Below the pieces are notes generated by a model. The model saw only the letters and a program-made list of their open reading frames with translations. It ran no database searches and was not told the origin of the DNA. Of a stretch of 64,000 nt of DNA, positions 1-10,795 are shown piece by piece. The stretch covers positions 103,263 through 167,262 of the forward strand of contig CM119265.1 in the NCBI GenBank assembly GCA_051294375.1, given 5' to 3'. This DNA is from Paraspadella gotoi. Lineage: Eukaryota; Chaetognatha. Each line of letters starts with the position of its first letter. The stretch's first letter is position 1. A program made the position numbers and the translations under genes.

Positions 1-54
1 GACGAGAGCCTGAAAAAACGTGAGGGAAACGCCAAAGGGGGACGACGTCGGTGA
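1..54 (+). CDS. gag: Gag C-terminal end (E1), partial
   Basis: The frame encodes the basic tail ending EGNAKGGRRR and stops at TGA 52-54. The same ending closes the Gag of E4 and E5. The last glycine codons form a G-run that is the candidate -1 slip site into pol. The G-run and the following bases can fold as GGGGGACG (37-44) with CGTCCCCC (59-66). Everything upstream lies outside the window. Confidence 0.85.
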   Translation, partial: DESLKKREGNAKGGRRR

Positions 55-66
55 ACGCCGTCCCCC
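37..66 (+). promoter_or_regulatory. Gag/Pol junction hairpin with G-run (E1)
   Basis: An 8-bp perfect stem (37-44 with 59-66, 14-nt loop) contains the end of gag, its TGA stop and the first pol-frame codons. Pol is in the -1 frame. The same arrangement occurs in E4 and E5, so a role in frameshifting is likely, but this is inference from structure only. Confidence 0.55.
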
Positions 67-3000
67 TCGCTTCAACTCAATCACCGTCGACAAATAACCT
101 CTTATACATTCGCGACGCCGGCGATCGGACTAAGTGGTTGGTCGACGGCGGGGCTCTACTATCGATCGTCCCGCCTACAAAGGAGCAACGTCAAGCCGGC
201 CCAGATCCAAAGATCCGCCTTCAAGCCGCCAACGGCTCACCGATTGAGTGTTATGGGACAGTCGACAAAGTGGTTCAACTCGGCAATAGAAAGTTTAATT
301 ATGAATTCATCGTCGCCAATGTCAAACAATTCATACTAGGCGCGGATTTCCTTGCTGAGAACTTTCTAGCACCTAACCACAGGGATGGACTACTACTTGA
401 TCTGCGTGATTACTCAACAATCGCCGCTTCAGTGGCGTCAGAAACTCCAGCGCACATCAACCTCGTCGACCGACAGGGCGAGCGATATTATAAACTCCTC
501 GACTCTTTCCCATCACTAGCCACGCCAACTTTCGAGGTGAAAGATCCTAAGCATGGAGTTACACACTCCATTCCCACTGAAGGCAGACCATGCCAATCAA
601 GGGCACGCCGCTTAGATCCAGAAAAGCTGGCCGTCGCTAAACGTGAGCTGGAGAAAATGGTTTCTCTGGGCATAGCTCGACGTGGAAAATCTGAATGGTC
701 ATCTCCGCTTCATGTTGTGGAAAAACCCGACGGCGGATGGCGTTGTTGTGGGGATTACAGGCGCCTAAATTCCCAAACAATAGATGACAAATATCCAGTT
801 AAACTTCTAACGGATTTTAACTCACAGCTTGAGGGAAAGACGATTTTTTCTAAAATCGATCTTTTGAAGGGCTATCATCAGATACCCGTCAATCCTGATG
901 ACGTTAAAAAAACGGCGGTTATCACCCCGTTTGGATTGTATGTCTTTCCACGTTGCCCATTCGGTCTTAAGAATGCCGGGCAAGATTTTCAGAGGCTCAT
1001 GGATGAGATCTTGGGGGAAATCCCCCATACCTTTGTTTATCTTGACGACATTCTTGTTGCCTCATCGTCACCAGAGGAGCATTACCAAGACCTCGAGCGC
1101 GTGTTTAAAGCACTGGATGCCAACGGCTTAGTAGTAAATACTAAGAAATGTCTGCTAGGACAGGACTCGCTGGAGTTCCTAGGCTTCTTGGTGGACAAAA
1201 ATGGCGTACGACCTCTGCCTAAACGCGTACAGACTCTCCAAGAAACGACAAGGCCAACTACCATCAAGGAACTCCAGCGGTTCCTAGGTATGGTAAATTA
1301 CTACAGGCGCTTTATTCCGAAAGTCGCCCATAGATGCGCACCACTTTACGACGCATTAAGTGGCAAACCGAAAACCCTCGAATGGACAAGCGACTGCGAT
1401 CGAGCATTCGAAGCCATCAAGGAAGGATTAGTGCAAGCGGCTCTCCTCCACCACCCCAGAACCGGCGCTCAATTGTGCATCACGACCGACGCGTCGGACC
1501 AGGCAGTGGGCGCGGTCCTGGAGCAGCGTGGGCCAAAAGGCTGGGAACCGCTCGCCTTTTTTTCGACCAAACTGGCCAAAAACCAGAGGTTATGGCCTCC
1601 CTTCGACAAGGAGCTTTTCGGCGCCTTCAAGGCCGTCCGGCATTTCCGGCATTGGGTGGAAGGACGTTCTTTTACGTTGTACACCGATCACCAGAGTTTG
1701 GTCTCAGCCATAAGGAAAAAGTCGGAACCACAAACAGTGCGTCAATCCTATCAATTGTCTGTCATTGCAGAATTTACGACGGATGTTAGGTACTTAAAGG
1801 GCAAGGCGAACGTGGTCGCCGACGCCCTATCTCGACCTAACGCCCTGCCGACGACGACGACTCCGCCGACGAATCCCTCCACGTCAGCGACGCAGGCCTC
1901 AACGCCAACGTCAACAGATTCACCGGCGACTCGGCCCAAAAACTCAATGACGACCTCATCATCAAGCGAGACCGCTCATACGCCTTCATCATCGACAGCG
2001 ACGACCGATTCCGCGCTCATAGCGTCAACATCCTCAACAGAAAACGAAAAAGAGAGAGGAATAAAGGAGAATCGACTCGAGGACGCCCACGCGTTAATAT
2101 CGTCGCTAACAAACTTCGAAATAAACTTCGAACAAATGGCAAGGGAGCAGGTGCTTGATCCAGATTACCAGAGCATAGCAGAGAATGCAAGATCAGGACT
2201 CTCATTTAGAAAAATTAAAGTGGGGGAACAAGATCTACTCGTTGACGTTTCAAACGGGCCGGCGCGCCCATTCGTCCCGGCGTCATGGCGCCGGCGGATT
2301 TTCGACATTATACATGGACTCGGCCATCCGGGAGTAGAGGCCACACGCAAAGCAGTCGCGGCCAAATTCGTCTGGACGTCGATGCGCCAAGACGTGACGA
2401 AGTGGGCGCGGGACTGCTTGGACTGCCAGCGAGCCAAAGTTACCAGACACGTTGTCCCGGAAATCGGCGAGTTTAAGGTGCCACCACAACGATTTCAACA
2501 TCTCAACTTAGATCTCGTTAAAATGCCAACGTCTAACGGCTTCTCTCACTTACTAACAATAGTCGACAGGTTTTCGAGATGGCCGTCAGCCATCCCGATC
2601 AAGGACACCCTCACTACAACCATTCTAGATGCTTTGAGTCACAATTGGATTAGTGTGTTCGGCACGCCCACAATAATCACCACCGATAGAGGAACTCAAT
2701 TTAATTCCGCGCTGTGGCGTCAATTGACCAAAAGCTGGGGAATTAAACATCAGATGACGACCTCCTACCACCCCCAGGCGAACGGCCTAGTAGAACGATT
2801 TCATAGGAGGTTGAAGGAGTCCCTCATCGCCCTCGCTCGAGAAAACCGTGAAAAATGGTTTTGGAAGCTTCCAATGACAATGCTCGCAATTCGTACGACT
2901 ATCAAAGAGGACATCGGCGCCTCCGCGGCCGATTTGGTCTTCGGCGAGGGCATCAGAGTCCCCGGCGCCCTTCTCGACGACCCTCAAAACGACAACGCCG

Positions 3001-3818
3001 AGCTACAACGTCAACGACGGAACCAATTGGCGAAACTGCGCGTCGAGGTGGCGAGGCTACAACCAACTCCAACATCAGCTCATCACCATCCGACAATCCA
3101 TCTTCCAAGCAACCTCCAGACGGCACAATACGTTTTCGTCAAACGCGCAGGCGTCAATCCACCCTTGGTCCCGCCCTACGAGGGCCCCTACAAGGTAATT
3201 AACAGAAATGGAATTAATTTTACAATTGAAATTCCCAGCGTCGGACGAGAGACGATCAACATCGCGCGCGTGAAGCCAGCTTGGGTCAGCGACGAGACGC
3301 TGGAGGTCGATCAAGCACACCCCCAGCGACGCCCACCAGGCCGTCGACCCGGTCCCAGGACAACAACGCCGGCGCCAACATCACGAATCACGCGTTCAAA
3401 TCATCAACGCGCCTCTTCACCCGATCCGACGCCTCCGTCTCCTCCTCCTCCTCCTCCTCCTCCTCCTCCTCCTTCACCGACCGTCTCCCCGACCTCACCC
3501 AAGCAACCCCATCGTCTCCCCGACCCCCACCAGTCGCCTTTACGTTTTTTCTCAAATCCTTCCCATTCTCCCGAGCCTCCACGCAAGACGAGTCCAGCGT
3601 CAAAAAGGCAAAAAGGGGAAGACAACAACAACAACAACGAAAAGAGAGAGAATGAGCCAATCATCGAACGTTTCTCTAAGCCAAGCTCAGACGACTTCTC
3701 ACGAAGATGTCCAGGCATGACAAGACCTACATATTCCGTTGTACTGAAGGAGATGCTCAGAAGACAAAACGATCACAACAACAACAACCAAAAAAGCAAA
3801 AGTCCCCCTGTCACCTAA
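51..3818 (+). CDS. pol: Pol polyprotein (protease-RT-RNase H-integrase), E1
   Basis: The 1255-residue polyprotein is in the -1 frame relative to gag. There is no ATG at the junction, so the nominal start is GTG and synthesis is probably by frameshifting. Seen in order: a retropepsin-like segment with D-G-G-A at residues 32-35 and ILGADFL further on; reverse transcriptase with YLDD at 330-333; RNase H with catalytic Asp at about 480 (TTDAS) and later YTDH and ADALS; an integrase H-x3-H...C-x2-C zinc domain; and a D,D-35-E core with Asp821, Asp879 and Glu915. After integrase comes a proline/serine-rich linker with a run of prolines, then FSKPSSDDFSRR and RPTYSVVLKEM, then an N/Q-rich end. The uninterrupted frame suggests a recent insertion. 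Interior positions were counted from codon numbers. Confidence 0.95.
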   Translation: MNAVPLASTQSPSTNNLLYIRDAGDRTKWLVDGGALLSIVPPTKEQRQAGPDPKIRLQAANGSPIECYGTVDKVVQLGNRKFNYEFIVANVKQFILGADFLAENFLAPNHRDGLLLDLRDYSTIAASVASETPAHINLVDRQGERYYKLLDSFPSLATPTFEVKDPKHGVTHSIPTEGRPCQSRARRLDPEKLAVAKRELEKMVSLGIARRGKSEWSSPLHVVEKPDGGWRCCGDYRRLNSQTIDDKYPVKLLTDFNSQLEGKTIFSKIDLLKGYHQIPVNPDDVKKTAVITPFGLYVFPRCPFGLKNAGQDFQRLMDEILGEIPHTFVYLDDILVASSSPEEHYQDLERVFKALDANGLVVNTKKCLLGQDSLEFLGFLVDKNGVRPLPKRVQTLQETTRPTTIKELQRFLGMVNYYRRFIPKVAHRCAPLYDALSGKPKTLEWTSDCDRAFEAIKEGLVQAALLHHPRTGAQLCITTDASDQAVGAVLEQRGPKGWEPLAFFSTKLAKNQRLWPPFDKELFGAFKAVRHFRHWVEGRSFTLYTDHQSLVSAIRKKSEPQTVRQSYQLSVIAEFTTDVRYLKGKANVVADALSRPNALPTTTTPPTNPSTSATQASTPTSTDSPATRPKNSMTTSSSSETAHTPSSSTATTDSALIASTSSTENEKERGIKENRLEDAHALISSLTNFEINFEQMAREQVLDPDYQSIAENARSGLSFRKIKVGEQDLLVDVSNGPARPFVPASWRRRIFDIIHGLGHPGVEATRKAVAAKFVWTSMRQDVTKWARDCLDCQRAKVTRHVVPEIGEFKVPPQRFQHLNLDLVKMPTSNGFSHLLTIVDRFSRWPSAIPIKDTLTTTILDALSHNWISVFGTPTIITTDRGTQFNSALWRQLTKSWGIKHQMTTSYHPQANGLVERFHRRLKESLIALARENREKWFWKLPMTMLAIRTTIKEDIGASAADLVFGEGIRVPGALLDDPQNDNAELQRQRRNQLAKLRVEVARLQPTPTSAHHHPTIHLPSNLQTAQYVFVKRAGVNPPLVPPYEGPYKVINRNGINFTIEIPSVGRETINIARVKPAWVSDETLEVDQAHPQRRPPGRRPGPRTTTPAPTSRITRSNHQRASSPDPTPPSPPPPPPPPPPPSPTVSPTSPKQPHRLPDPHQSPLRFFSNPSHSPEPPRKTSPASKRQKGEDNNNNNEKRENEPIIERFSKPSSDDFSRRCPGMTRPTYSVVLKEMLRRQNDHNNNNQKSKSPPVT

Positions 3819-4158
3819 CTGACAATCGGAGCGTCTTCTCCCAGGCATCCTCGGTCTTCCTCCCGCCAGCTCCGATTGCCAGTGGCCTAATTGTACAGTA
3901 TTTTACAAATTTGATTATTATTTTACAAAGTTTAGTAATTTTTGGTTGTTATGGAATTTTTTGAAATGTTATGGAATGACGATGGAGTAATTTTTGCACG
4001 TTTAAACCGGTCTTTAGACCAAATTTTTATTTTTCGTTGTATATAGAAGTATATATATTTTAGAGAAATTAATTATCAACACACAAGTCAAACACACAGA
4101 TGGACGACAACTAATTTTGTTATAATATGTTATTACCCATTATTACAACAGGGGGGCA
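3819..4158 (+). other. 3' untranslated region and polypurine tract (E1)
   Basis: This AT-rich non-coding segment contains GGACGACAA (4102-4110), a motif found at a similar distance before the 3' LTR in E4, E5 and E7. It ends in the plus-strand primer AGGGGGG (4150-4156) directly before the LTR. Confidence 0.75.
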
Positions 4159-4853
4159 TGCGGCCACCTGAGACAATTAATTTCGGTGTATTCCAGAGTT
4201 GGATTCGAACCATCGAACTCAGGCCTGGGACGCTGGGACTATGAGCAATCAGCACCAGGAAGGCCATGAGTCTTAGATGATTAAAACAGATCTTATAGGC
4301 TTTAATCCTTCTTCTTCGAAGCCAGCCTTTTGTTTTCAACTCAGATCAACTGATTTGTTCACACAATCAAATAGATGGCTTCCCGCCTTTTCAAACTGAT
4401 TAGTTTCAACTGATTGTTACCTGAAAATCGATTTCTCTGATTATAGTCACTCTGGTTTTTAATCTCGAAATAAAACGTTGATCTTTCACAATAAAAAACA
4501 TTGTTTTTAATTCTTCTCTCAATGTAAATAATACATTCCTTCAAAGAGAAAAACCTTATTGTTGAAACTCTCTCAATTTGAATTCGAATTCTTAATAATC
4601 AAGTAAATATCTTCTACAATGATTTAAACTTCGATTTAAAATATTCAAACTGATTTAAAACTCATTCGACTTGATTTTAACCTCGATATTAAAATATCAA
4701 ATTGAAAACATCAACTCTGTTATAATGTGAGCACGCTTTCCCTGCCCGGCAGGTTCATCTTCACTTGAAGTGGATTCACTTACTCGATTAGTTACGCGTC
4801 ACGTTCCTGTCACGCCACGAGTCACGCTGTGGTGACCTCGATGTCGAGCCACA
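4159..4853 (+). repeat. 3' LTR of E1
   Basis: It starts TGCGGCCAC right after the polypurine tract and ends CCACA next to TTAGGG repeats. It is about 695 bp. Inside are a reverse-strand tRNA-like sequence, then CCTTTTGTTTT, then AGATGGC, and nearer the end TTTCCCTGC. These landmarks recur in the other LTRs. The 5' partner LTR is outside the window, so the start rests on the polypurine tract. Confidence 0.85.
4193..4266 (-). other. tRNA-like sequence in the LTR (E1)
   Basis: Read on the - strand, it has a consensus box B (GGTTCGAATCC) in a T-arm with 4 of 5 stem pairs and a 7-nt acceptor stem with 6 of 7 pairs (TTCCTGG with TCTGGAA). The anticodon arm is not canonical, so it is not called a functional tRNA gene. 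It is antisense to the element. Confidence 0.6.
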
Positions 4854-5447
4854 TGGGTTAGGGTTAGGGTTAGGTTAGGGTTTAAGGGTTAGGGTTAGGG
4901 GTTAGGGTTAGGGGTTAGGGTGTAGGGTTAGGGTTAGGTTAGGGTTGGGTTAGGGTTAGGGTTAGGGTTAGGGTTAGGGTTAGAGGGTTAGGGTTGGTTA
5001 GGGTTAGGGTTAGGGTGTTAGGGTTAGTAGGGTTAGGGTTAGGGTTAGGGTTTAGGCGTTTAGGGTTAGGGGTTAGGTTTAAGGGTTAGGGGGTTAGGGG
5101 TTTAGGGTTAGGGTTAGGGTTAGGGTTAGGTAGTTAGGGTTAGGGTTAGGGAGGGTTAGGTTAGGGTTAGGTTAGGGTTAGGGTTAGGGTTAGGGTTGTG
5201 TGGTGGGTTAGGGGGTTAGGGGTTAGGGTTAGGGTTAGGGTTAGGGTTAGGTGTTAGCGGGTTAGGGTTAGGGTTAGGTTAGGGTTAGGTGGTTAGGGTT
5301 AGGGTTAGGGTAGGGTTAGGGTTAGGGTTAGGGTTGGGGTTTAGGTTAGGGGTTAGGGTTAGGGTTAGGGGGTTAGGTTTAGGGTTAGGGTTAGGGGTTA
5401 GGGTTAGGGTTAGGGGTTAGGGTTAGTGGTTAGGGTTAGGGTTAGGG

Positions 5448-5484
<37 letters not shown>

Positions 5485-5523
5485 GTTAGGGTTTTAGGGT
5501 TAGGGTTTAGGTTAGGTTAGGGT
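4854..5523 (+). repeat. Telomeric repeat tract (TTAGGG)n
   Basis: This is a dense TTAGGG array with frequent one-base additions and losses (TTTAGGG, GGGGTTAG, TTAGG). It lies between the E1 3' LTR and the E2 5' LTR and is G-rich on +. No other content was seen. Confidence 0.97.
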
Positions 5524-5957
5524 TGTAGCCTGTGACCGCAGAAAAATAATAATAATATTTTTATAATAACCGAATCATTAATTATTAATTAATTAATCCT
5601 TCCATGATTAATATCCTTCTATTACGAGTCCTCTGATAATTAATTACGAGTTATAAATAACACTTACCTGATCGGATTCGAACCAGCGACCTAGCGGCCC
5701 ATAGTCCGATGCTCTAACCACTTGGCCGCCGAGACACTTTAGTTACAAATGATTGGAACTTCCTCATATTGAATTCTGAAAGCTCCCGACGTCCCTTTTG
5801 TTTTATATATCGAATCCAAGGGCCTTCGTTATCGTTATTAATCCAAAATGGCCGCTGCTGATAAGCAGATGATATTTGTAACCTTTACAGAGACGATTCG
5901 GTTATAAGTCACTTCTCTTTGATCCTGTAACTCTGCCAGGGTATTCGCCTATCTACA
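5524..5957 (+). repeat. 5' LTR of E2
   Basis: It begins TGTAGCC after ...ttagggt and ends TCTACA before ACTGGTGAGCCC. It contains a reverse-strand tRNA-like sequence, a CTTTTGTTTT block and AAAATGGCCGC, which matches the known YY1-type consensus. It matches 11630-12064 almost base for base apart from small indels. Confidence 0.95.
5668..5737 (-). other. tRNA-like sequence in the 5' LTR of E2
   Basis: On the - strand it has box A CGGCCAAGTGG (5718-5728) and a perfect box B GGTTCGAATCC (5674-5684) at normal tRNA spacing, with a D-arm-like GTGGTTAGAGC. The acceptor stem does not pair well, so it looks like an internal Pol III promoter or tRNA remnant rather than an intact tRNA. Confidence 0.6.
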
Positions 5958-6263
5958 ACTGGTGAGCCCAACTCGAACTGATTTACCAACCTCTGATACT
6001 TATCTCAAAACCTACCGCCAATCTTACTGAGCTTAGAACTTATTCATCGAAAATGAGTCTTTTCCTCTAAACTGAATAAACAACTAATAAATCAAACAAA
6101 ACAGAAGAAAACGGAGGACAACGTTTCCAAGAGGTCGTTCAGCGGATCCAATCGTCTCCTCAGGTAGGCAAGACGTGAAGCATTAGGCTAATTTTCCTTG
6201 CCTATCTCTCACCACGACCTTCCTCCCTTTTCTTTCCCCCTTTCCAACGCCATCAACTGACGA
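5958..6263 (+). promoter_or_regulatory. Leader of E2 with primer-binding site and hairpin
   Basis: The primer-binding site TGGTGAGCCC starts two bases after the LTR. Just before gag there is CAGGTAGG, like a splice donor, followed by an 8-bp hairpin TAGGCAAG (6165-6172) with CTTGCCTA (6197-6204), then TCTCTCACC and a pyrimidine-rich stretch. The same plan with different stem bases occurs in family I. Confidence 0.7.
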
Positions 6264-7355
6264 ATGAGTGGCCCTGCCGGCAGCACCCGCGCACGAATCG
6301 CGCAAACCAGCAGCACCAGTGAAGCTTCTCCAGGTGCTCCAGACAACGCCGCCTTCCTTCAACCTCCACCTTCCGCTGCAATTGGATTTGGGCGTGGCAG
6401 ACGCTCTCCAAACGCGATCGCCGCCCAAGGCAACTTCAATTTCCAACCGACGTCTCCATTCGCCGCCCACATGGCCGCCGCCGCGGCGCCAGATCCTCAG
6501 GAGGAACTCGTCCGCGCCCTCGCCGCCACGCTCTCTGCATCCCTTCAGGGCATGTCTCTTAAGAAGCCTAAGTTACCCGACTTCGACGCTGATANNNNNN
6601 NNNNGTGGATACAGCGAGTGGAGGCGGCCTACACTCGCGCAGGCACCTCCACAGCCAAGGAAAAGTNNNNNNNNNNAGAGGACAAGTTCGCTGTCGACTT
6701 TAACCCTCGCGTTAACGCCTTTCTCTTCGGAACGGCCGACGACACCCAATGGACAGCTTTCCTCGATTATCTCAGGACCGAATATGGCCGAACTCGGTCA
6801 CAACAAGCGTCATCTCTGATCGATGGCACTCGTCGAGAGGGCCGTCGACCTTCTCAGCTCCTCGCCATCATGAAGGAGAAGGCGGGGAAAGTCACAGTGG
6901 ATGATATCCTCAAAGAATTACTCCTACGCGAATTACCAACGGAAATTCAGCGAAATCTAGCGGAGAGAGTCGAATCCGTCGACGCCGAGACGGCCGCCAA
7001 ATTCGCCGACGCTTACTTCGACAAAGAAGGAAAACCTCTACACTCAGCGTCATCAACGGCGGCCTTCGCCGTCAATCAGCCGATTCCCAATCTGATGCAG
7101 GACGACACCTTTTCAAATGACGACATAAACGCCGTCAATCGACCTCGTCAAGGTCAAGCAGCCCGTCGACCTTTCAGCGCAGCACGTCGACCAGCGAATC
7201 CCGATAAGGCAACTATGGATCATAGCCATCAGTCGAAAACGTCAAAAGTAGAAATATGCTACTATCATCGAAAATTCGGCGACTNNNNNNNNNNATGTGA
7301 GTCAGGCTGTTTCCGTTATCGCACGGAAAACTCGAAGGCCGGCGNNNNNNNNNNA
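6264..7355 (+). CDS. gag: Gag polyprotein, E2 (family II)
   Basis: It starts at ATG in MSGPAGSTRARIAQ. It has GFGRGRRSPN near the N-terminus, then the conserved core KKPKLPDFDAD...WIQRVEAAYTRAG, typical of the capsid-like Gag domain of some animal gypsy elements, and a C-terminal knuckle C-x2-H...FGD...C-x3-C. Three 10-N masks fall inside the frame and a fourth covers the expected stop at about 7345-7354, so the end is approximate. Without the mask the frame would appear to run on spuriously. Pol follows in the -1 frame. Confidence 0.85.
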
Positions 7356-10300
7356 ACGCCATCCCGACCGGCCCAATTATCAACAGCAACGATGCCCTTC
7401 TCTTCGTTCACGATAGCGACAACAAACTCACGTGGCTCGTCGACGGCGGCGCCACAGTGTCCATCGTTCCCCCAACTAAACAAGAGAGAGAACGAGGAGA
7501 AAATAAAACTAAACTCAGGGCAGCTAACGGATCTCCCATTCCCTGTTTTGGTTACAAGGACGTCCAGGTCCGTCTCGGAGGTAGAAAATTTCCCTTCACT
7601 GTAACCATTGCAGAAGTCACTCAACCCATATTAGGCTCAGACTTTTTGGCTGAGCACTATCTCGCCCCAAACCATCGAGATGGTTTTTTAATAGACCTGC
7701 AGAATTTTAGTACAATCCCAGCATCAAAAGCAAATAAGCAACAACCTTTAAGGGTAAATTTCGTCGATCAGGCCGACGACCCCTATTATAAGTTATTAGA
7801 TACTTACCATGACCTTTGCACTCCATCGTTTCAACCAAAGGACCCTAAACATGGAGTGAGACATTACATTCCCACAACAGGTCGTCCAGTTCAATCGCGA
7901 GCCCGTCGATTGGCCCCCGACAAACTCGAGGTGGCCAAGAAGGAGCTGGACAAACTCTGCGAACTAGGCATCGCCCGCCGCGCCAAAAGCGAGTGGGCGT
8001 CGCCCTTGCTCGTCGTCAACAAACCGGACGGCGGTTACCGCGTTTGTGGAGACTTTCGTCGCCTAAACAACGCCACCCTCGACGACAAATACCCGGTGAA
8101 AACCCTTAACGACTTCAACGCCAACTTGTGTGGAAAGAAAGTCTTCAGTAAAATCGATTTACTGAAGGGTTATCACCAGATACCCGTGGCCGACGAGGAC
8201 ATACAAAAAACCGGCGTCATAACTCCATTCGGCTTATATGTCTTCCCTAGGACCCCGTTCGGTCTAAAGAACGCGGGTCAAGACTTTCAACGCTTGATGG
8301 ATGAAATTCTTGATGGACTTCCCTACGTCTTTGTGTATATCGATGATATACTGGTCGCCTCCAAAAATCACGAGGAACACGAGAAACACCTCCGAGAAGT
8401 TTTCGATACACTTCACCAAAACGGTCTTGTTGTCAACAGACAGAAATGTGTATTGGGAAAGCCTTCTCTAGAATTTTTAGGCTACCACGTAGACGCCAAC
8501 GGGATCTCCCCACTACCAGGGAGAGTGGCCGCCATTAACGAGACCACACCACCCACAACCATAAAGGAACTCCAAAGGTTCCTGGGGATGATCAATTATT
8601 ATAGGCGATTCATCCCCAGGTCAGCTCATCACCTCTATCCACTCTTCGAGGCATTGAAAACAAAAACGAGGCCACGCACCTTAGACTGGACGCCAGCTTG
8701 CCAACAAGCTTTTGATTCCATTAAGCAAGCACTCGCTAAGGCCACAATGCTTTGCCATCCTCGACCAGGTGCATCCCTAGNNNNNNNNNNTGACGCCTCA
8801 AACACGGCAATAGGCGCCGTATTGGAACAAAGAGGCCCTCGTGGCTGGGAGCCACTGGCATTTTTTTCTGCCAAACTACAAAAGAGTCAACAATTATGGC
8901 CTCCATTCGATCGGGAATTGCTCGCAGCATGGCGAGCCATTCGCCACTTCAGAACCATGATCGAAGGCCAAAAATTCACACTCTACACAGACCACAAATC
9001 GTTGATTCCAGCATTAGCAAAAAAATCAGAGCCACACACGGCACGACAAACTTACCAGCTCGCCGGCATAGCGGAATTTACCACCGATATACAATACCTC
9101 GCCGGCAAAGCAAACGTCGTCGCCGATTCTCTGTCTCGACCAAATGCTGAGAAAAATCCGAATTCGAATCCTTCTCCTCCTACTCCTTCTTCTCCCCCTC
9201 CCTCACCCACTCCCCAACCTCTCTTCCCTTCTTTCTCTGCCCCCATTCCCTCTCCTCCCCCAATTGTAGCTACAATCGACAAAGAAGTCCCCACGGAGAA
9301 GCAACAAGATCTCGATCAACTCGTTTACTCAATCCTTCAACACGGTTTGGACATGCAAAAGATGGCCGTCGACCAGCCACTGGACGCCGAGTTTCGACGC
9401 ATCACAACCGACGCTAGTTCCAGCCTCCGTTTCCGCCGGATCCCGATTGGAGAAACGTCTATCACAGTCGACATTAGTAATGGCCCTCCTCGCCCCTTCG
9501 TGCCATTCTCCTGGCGCCGTCGAGTCTTCGAGACGGTCCACAATCTGGGCCATCCCGGCGTCGAGAGGACACGACAAACAATCAGCGAAAAATTCGTGTG
9601 GCCCTCAATGCGCGCCGATGTCTCTCGGTGGGCTCGAGAGTGCCACGAATGTCAGCGGTCCAAAGTAACGCGAAATACGGTGCGGAAATAGGCACCTTCG
9701 AAACTCCCTGAGCGCCGCTTCAATATATTCAACGTCGACATCGTGACCCTTCCATCATCGAACGGATTTAACTATGTCTTAACGGCCGTCGACAGATTCA
9801 CTCGATGGCCGACAGCTATCCCCATGAAGGATATCGCAGCCAAGACCGTCGCCGACGCTCTCGTCCATGGCTGGATATCCTCCTTCGGAGTGCCGGCCAC
9901 TATTACAACAGATCGAGGTTCCCAATTCCTCTCCTCGACATGGCGACAATTATTATCTTCATGGGGAATTTCTCACAACTTAACTACAGCCTACCATCCC
10001 CAATCGAACGGCCTCGTAGAGAGGTTCCACCGGCGCTTAAAAGAAGCCCTCATCGCTCTCGGCGCTGATTCACGAGGAGATTGGTATTGGCGACTTCCCT
10101 GCGCCCTTCTCGCCATCAGGACGACGCTCAAACCTGACGTCGGCGCCTCTCCAGCCGAACTCGTATATGGAGAAGCAATAGCGGTCCCTGGGGACCTAAT
10201 TTCGACTCAGACCGGAAGTGACGCCCGCGAGAGAGAGCAACGACGCCGCACACTCGCCAATTTGCGCCTCGAGGTCTCACGTCTACAACCAGCTCCAACG

Positions 10301-10795
10301 ACAACTCACCGTCAACCTCGCGTGCATCTTCCCGACGCCTTACGACACGCCTCACACGTATACGTCCGTAGAGGAGGCGTGGCCACGTCTTTATCGGCGC
10401 CATATCTCGGACCATATCGCGTAATCTCTCGTGATCAATTAACTTTTAAAATCGAAATCCCTGGACGACAAAACGAAAACGTTTCAATCTCTCGCCTAAA
10501 ACCCGCTTTCGAGGCGGACGACGACGCCGGAAATGACGCCAGCGGCGGCGCTAGGTCCACCACGCACGCCGTCGCCTCCTCCCTCGGCCCCCGCCGGGCC
10601 GGCGTCCCGGAATCAGAAGCCGTTTCCCCGCTCCATCAACTCGGAATCTTCGATCAAGTACAACCGAGAACTCGTCCGCTCCGTCCTCCTCCTCTCTCCT
10701 CCTCCTCCTCCTCCCTCCCCCCCCCTCACCTGCCCCCCTACCTCCCCGCGACCACATCGACCTTCACTTCCCTCCCTGGTCGATTTCCCCCTTAA
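7352..10795 (+). CDS. pol: Pol polyprotein, E2, with local frame damage
   Basis: The protease segment has D-G-G-A near residue 31. RT has YIDD at about 329-332. RNase H has a 10-N mask over its first catalytic region. The integrase zinc domain and D,D,E core (NGLVERFHRRLKE) follow, then a proline-rich linker. At 9680-9706 one base is lost and one gained relative to E6, creating a TAG at 9689-9691; the frame before and after is the same, so this may be sequence error. The stop at 10795 comes early. Sequence to about 11150 still resembles the family II tail (IFSKPTPDNF) but with indels. The start is inferred because a mask covers the gag/pol junction. Confidence 0.85.

Larger units (their letters stand above)
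1..4853 (+). mobile_element. E1: Ty3/gypsy LTR retrotransposon, family I, 5' part outside the window
   Basis: The visible part runs from the last codons of gag through pol, a 3' untranslated region, a polypurine tract (AGGGGGG, 4150-4156) and a 3' LTR that ends against TTAGGG repeats. The 5' LTR, leader and most of gag lie before base 1. The pol frame is uninterrupted. It is related to E4, E5, E7, E9 and E11 in domain order and in the gag/pol junction. Confidence 0.93.

Noticed and set aside
3388-3718. Reverse-strand frames with long Glu, Gly or Cys runs opposite the Pol proline linker
   Set aside because: They are shadows of the (CTC)n/(TCC)n stretch that encodes the proline run, with no independent support.
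7457-7604. Gag of E2 continuing in frame past position 7355
   Set aside because: The apparent read-through crosses a mask where relatives have the stop, and the downstream residues match nothing in related Gags.
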